Shown piece by piece: positions 5,905-6,212 of a stretch of 6,212 nucleotides of DNA. Position 1 is the stretch's first letter; each line of letters opens with the position of its first letter. Source of the stretch: an uncultured Alphaproteobacteria bacterium (GTDB lineage: Bacteria; Pseudomonadota; Alphaproteobacteria; RF32; CAG-239); the NCBI GenBank assembly GCA_944391365.1, contig CALXTH010000185.1, positions 1-6,212 on the forward strand, given 5' to 3'. Made by a program: the position numbers and the translations under genes. The notes beneath the pieces were generated by a model, which was given only the letters and a program-made list of their open reading frames with translations, ran no database searches and was not told where the DNA came from.

Positions 5905-6031
5905 TGTGCCATAGGCACAAGTGCAGCCGGGTAAAATCACTAAGCTTGCAAAGTACAAGGGGCCCACGTAGTGGGAATTTACACCCGGGGATCCAGGTGA
6001 AGTGAAAAAAACTTCACAGCCGCAGGCTGTG
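5905..6031. repeat. Cluster of four perfect small hairpins
   Basis: Four perfect inverted repeats occur in 127 nt: TGTGCC/GGCACA with loop ATA (5905-5919); CCCAC/GTGGG with loop GTA (5963-5975); GTGAAGT/ACTTCAC with a 7-nt A-rich loop (5997-6017); and CACAGCC/GGCTGTG with loop GCA (6015-6031). The last two share bases 6015-6017, so they cannot both be fully formed. This could be part of a composite repeat or a structured RNA; no known RNA family is recognised. Confidence 0.5.
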
Positions 6032-6037
6032 CCTAAT

Positions 6038-6076
6038 CGTCATTGCGAGGAGGACACCGTCCGACGAAGCAATCCA
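6038..6076 (+). repeat. REP-like palindromic element, copy 2
   Basis: Begins CGTCATTGCGAGG (6038-6050) and ends GCAATCCA (6069-6076), in the same orientation as copy 1 and about 240 nt from it. Outer arms ATTGC (6042-6046) and GCAAT (6069-6073) pair perfectly. The apical stem GGAC (6052-6055) pairs with GTCC (6059-6062) and differs in sequence from that of copy 1. Confidence 0.75.
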
Positions 6077-6150
6077 CCCCTCTCACCACCAACTCTATCT
6101 GAGCATCGCGCTTTCTTTGCCCTAACCTCTCAACAGCTAACCGACCGGAT

Positions 6151-6167
6151 CAAACGGCGCCCGTTTG
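6151..6167. repeat. Short perfect hairpin near the window end
   Basis: CAAACGG (6151-6157) pairs with CCGTTTG (6161-6167) around CGC. Five T residues follow at 6174-6178 after a 6-nt gap, too far for a typical intrinsic terminator, though weak termination on the plus strand cannot be excluded. Confidence 0.4.
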
Positions 6168-6212
6168 TGCAAATTTTTCGTCTCTTGTTTAAATTTATTA
6201 TTTACAACTATT

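Larger units (their letters stand above)
5741..6212. other. Gene-poor repeat-containing intergenic region
   Basis: No frame here has a credible start, ribosome site and protein-like composition. Short open frames (for example 5820-6005) run through the hairpins and have no recognisable product. The stretch contains two REP-like elements, a group of small hairpins between them, a pyrimidine-rich part on the plus strand (about 6077-6135) and an AT-rich end (6171-6212). The next gene lies beyond the window. It could be intergenic repeat DNA or contain a structured RNA; the sequence does not decide. Confidence 0.6.

Noticed and set aside
5620..5934. Plus-strand 104-codon frame spanning the end of the second lipoprotein gene, the terminator and the first REP element
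   Set aside because: It crosses a strong terminator and a repeat, has no ribosome site, and matches no known protein by eye. Its last part might be a repeat-derived remnant but this cannot be shown here.
5761..6076. Possible CRISPR array because of repeated motifs with spacing
   Set aside because: Only two copies, about 240 nt apart, with differing interiors; no regular repeat-spacer periodicity and no cas genes.
6185..6212. TTGTTT followed by CTATT at the window edge, resembling a promoter
   Set aside because: The -10 part is cut by the window end and the region is AT-rich, so it cannot be evaluated.

Overview
The window looks like a chromosomal segment of an alphaproteobacterium, most likely one of the uncultured host-associated lineages. 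NrdR and NusB both read like alphaproteobacterial family members, for example the AYAFFSKKEPK..NALLDK C-terminus of NusB and the FASVYKDF tail of the NrdR ATP-cone. The placement rests on recognising these proteins by eye, not on a search.

Layout. (1) Positions 1-897, plus strand, hold the 3' part of a gene for a very cysteine-rich, probably exported protein: 36 Cys in the 298 visible residues, Gly/Ser linkers and a 14-residue polyserine tract. Its start lies outside the window. (2) A hairpin at 915-944 separates it from a convergent minus-strand operon. (3) Positions 3914 down to 997 carry murF-nrdR-nusB-def in that transcriptional order, with gaps of 6, 15 and 20 nt and a Shine-Dalgarno sequence before every gene. 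This groups the last cytoplasmic step of peptidoglycan precursor synthesis, the ribonucleotide reductase repressor, an rRNA antitermination factor and peptide deformylase, all growth-linked housekeeping functions. (4) A 141-nt AT-rich divergent region (3915-4055) separates murF from a plus-strand pair. A self-complementary TTGCAA there can be read as the -35 element of promoters in both directions, and an 18-bp perfect inverted repeat sits in the murF-side spacer. (5) Positions 4056-5696 encode two unrecognised predicted lipoproteins, separated by 21 nt and followed at once by a strong intrinsic terminator (5701-5740). Unlike the operon genes, neither has a visible Shine-Dalgarno sequence. (6) Positions 5741-6212 have no convincing gene. 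They hold two REP-like elements of the CGTCATTGCGAGG...GCAATCCA type in the same orientation, four small perfect hairpins between them, and one more hairpin near the end.

No complete new defence or mobile system is visible. The parts most worth follow-up are the cysteine-rich surface-protein candidate, the paired orphan lipoproteins with an internal domain duplication and atypical translation starts, the two-way promoter, and the structured repeat region.
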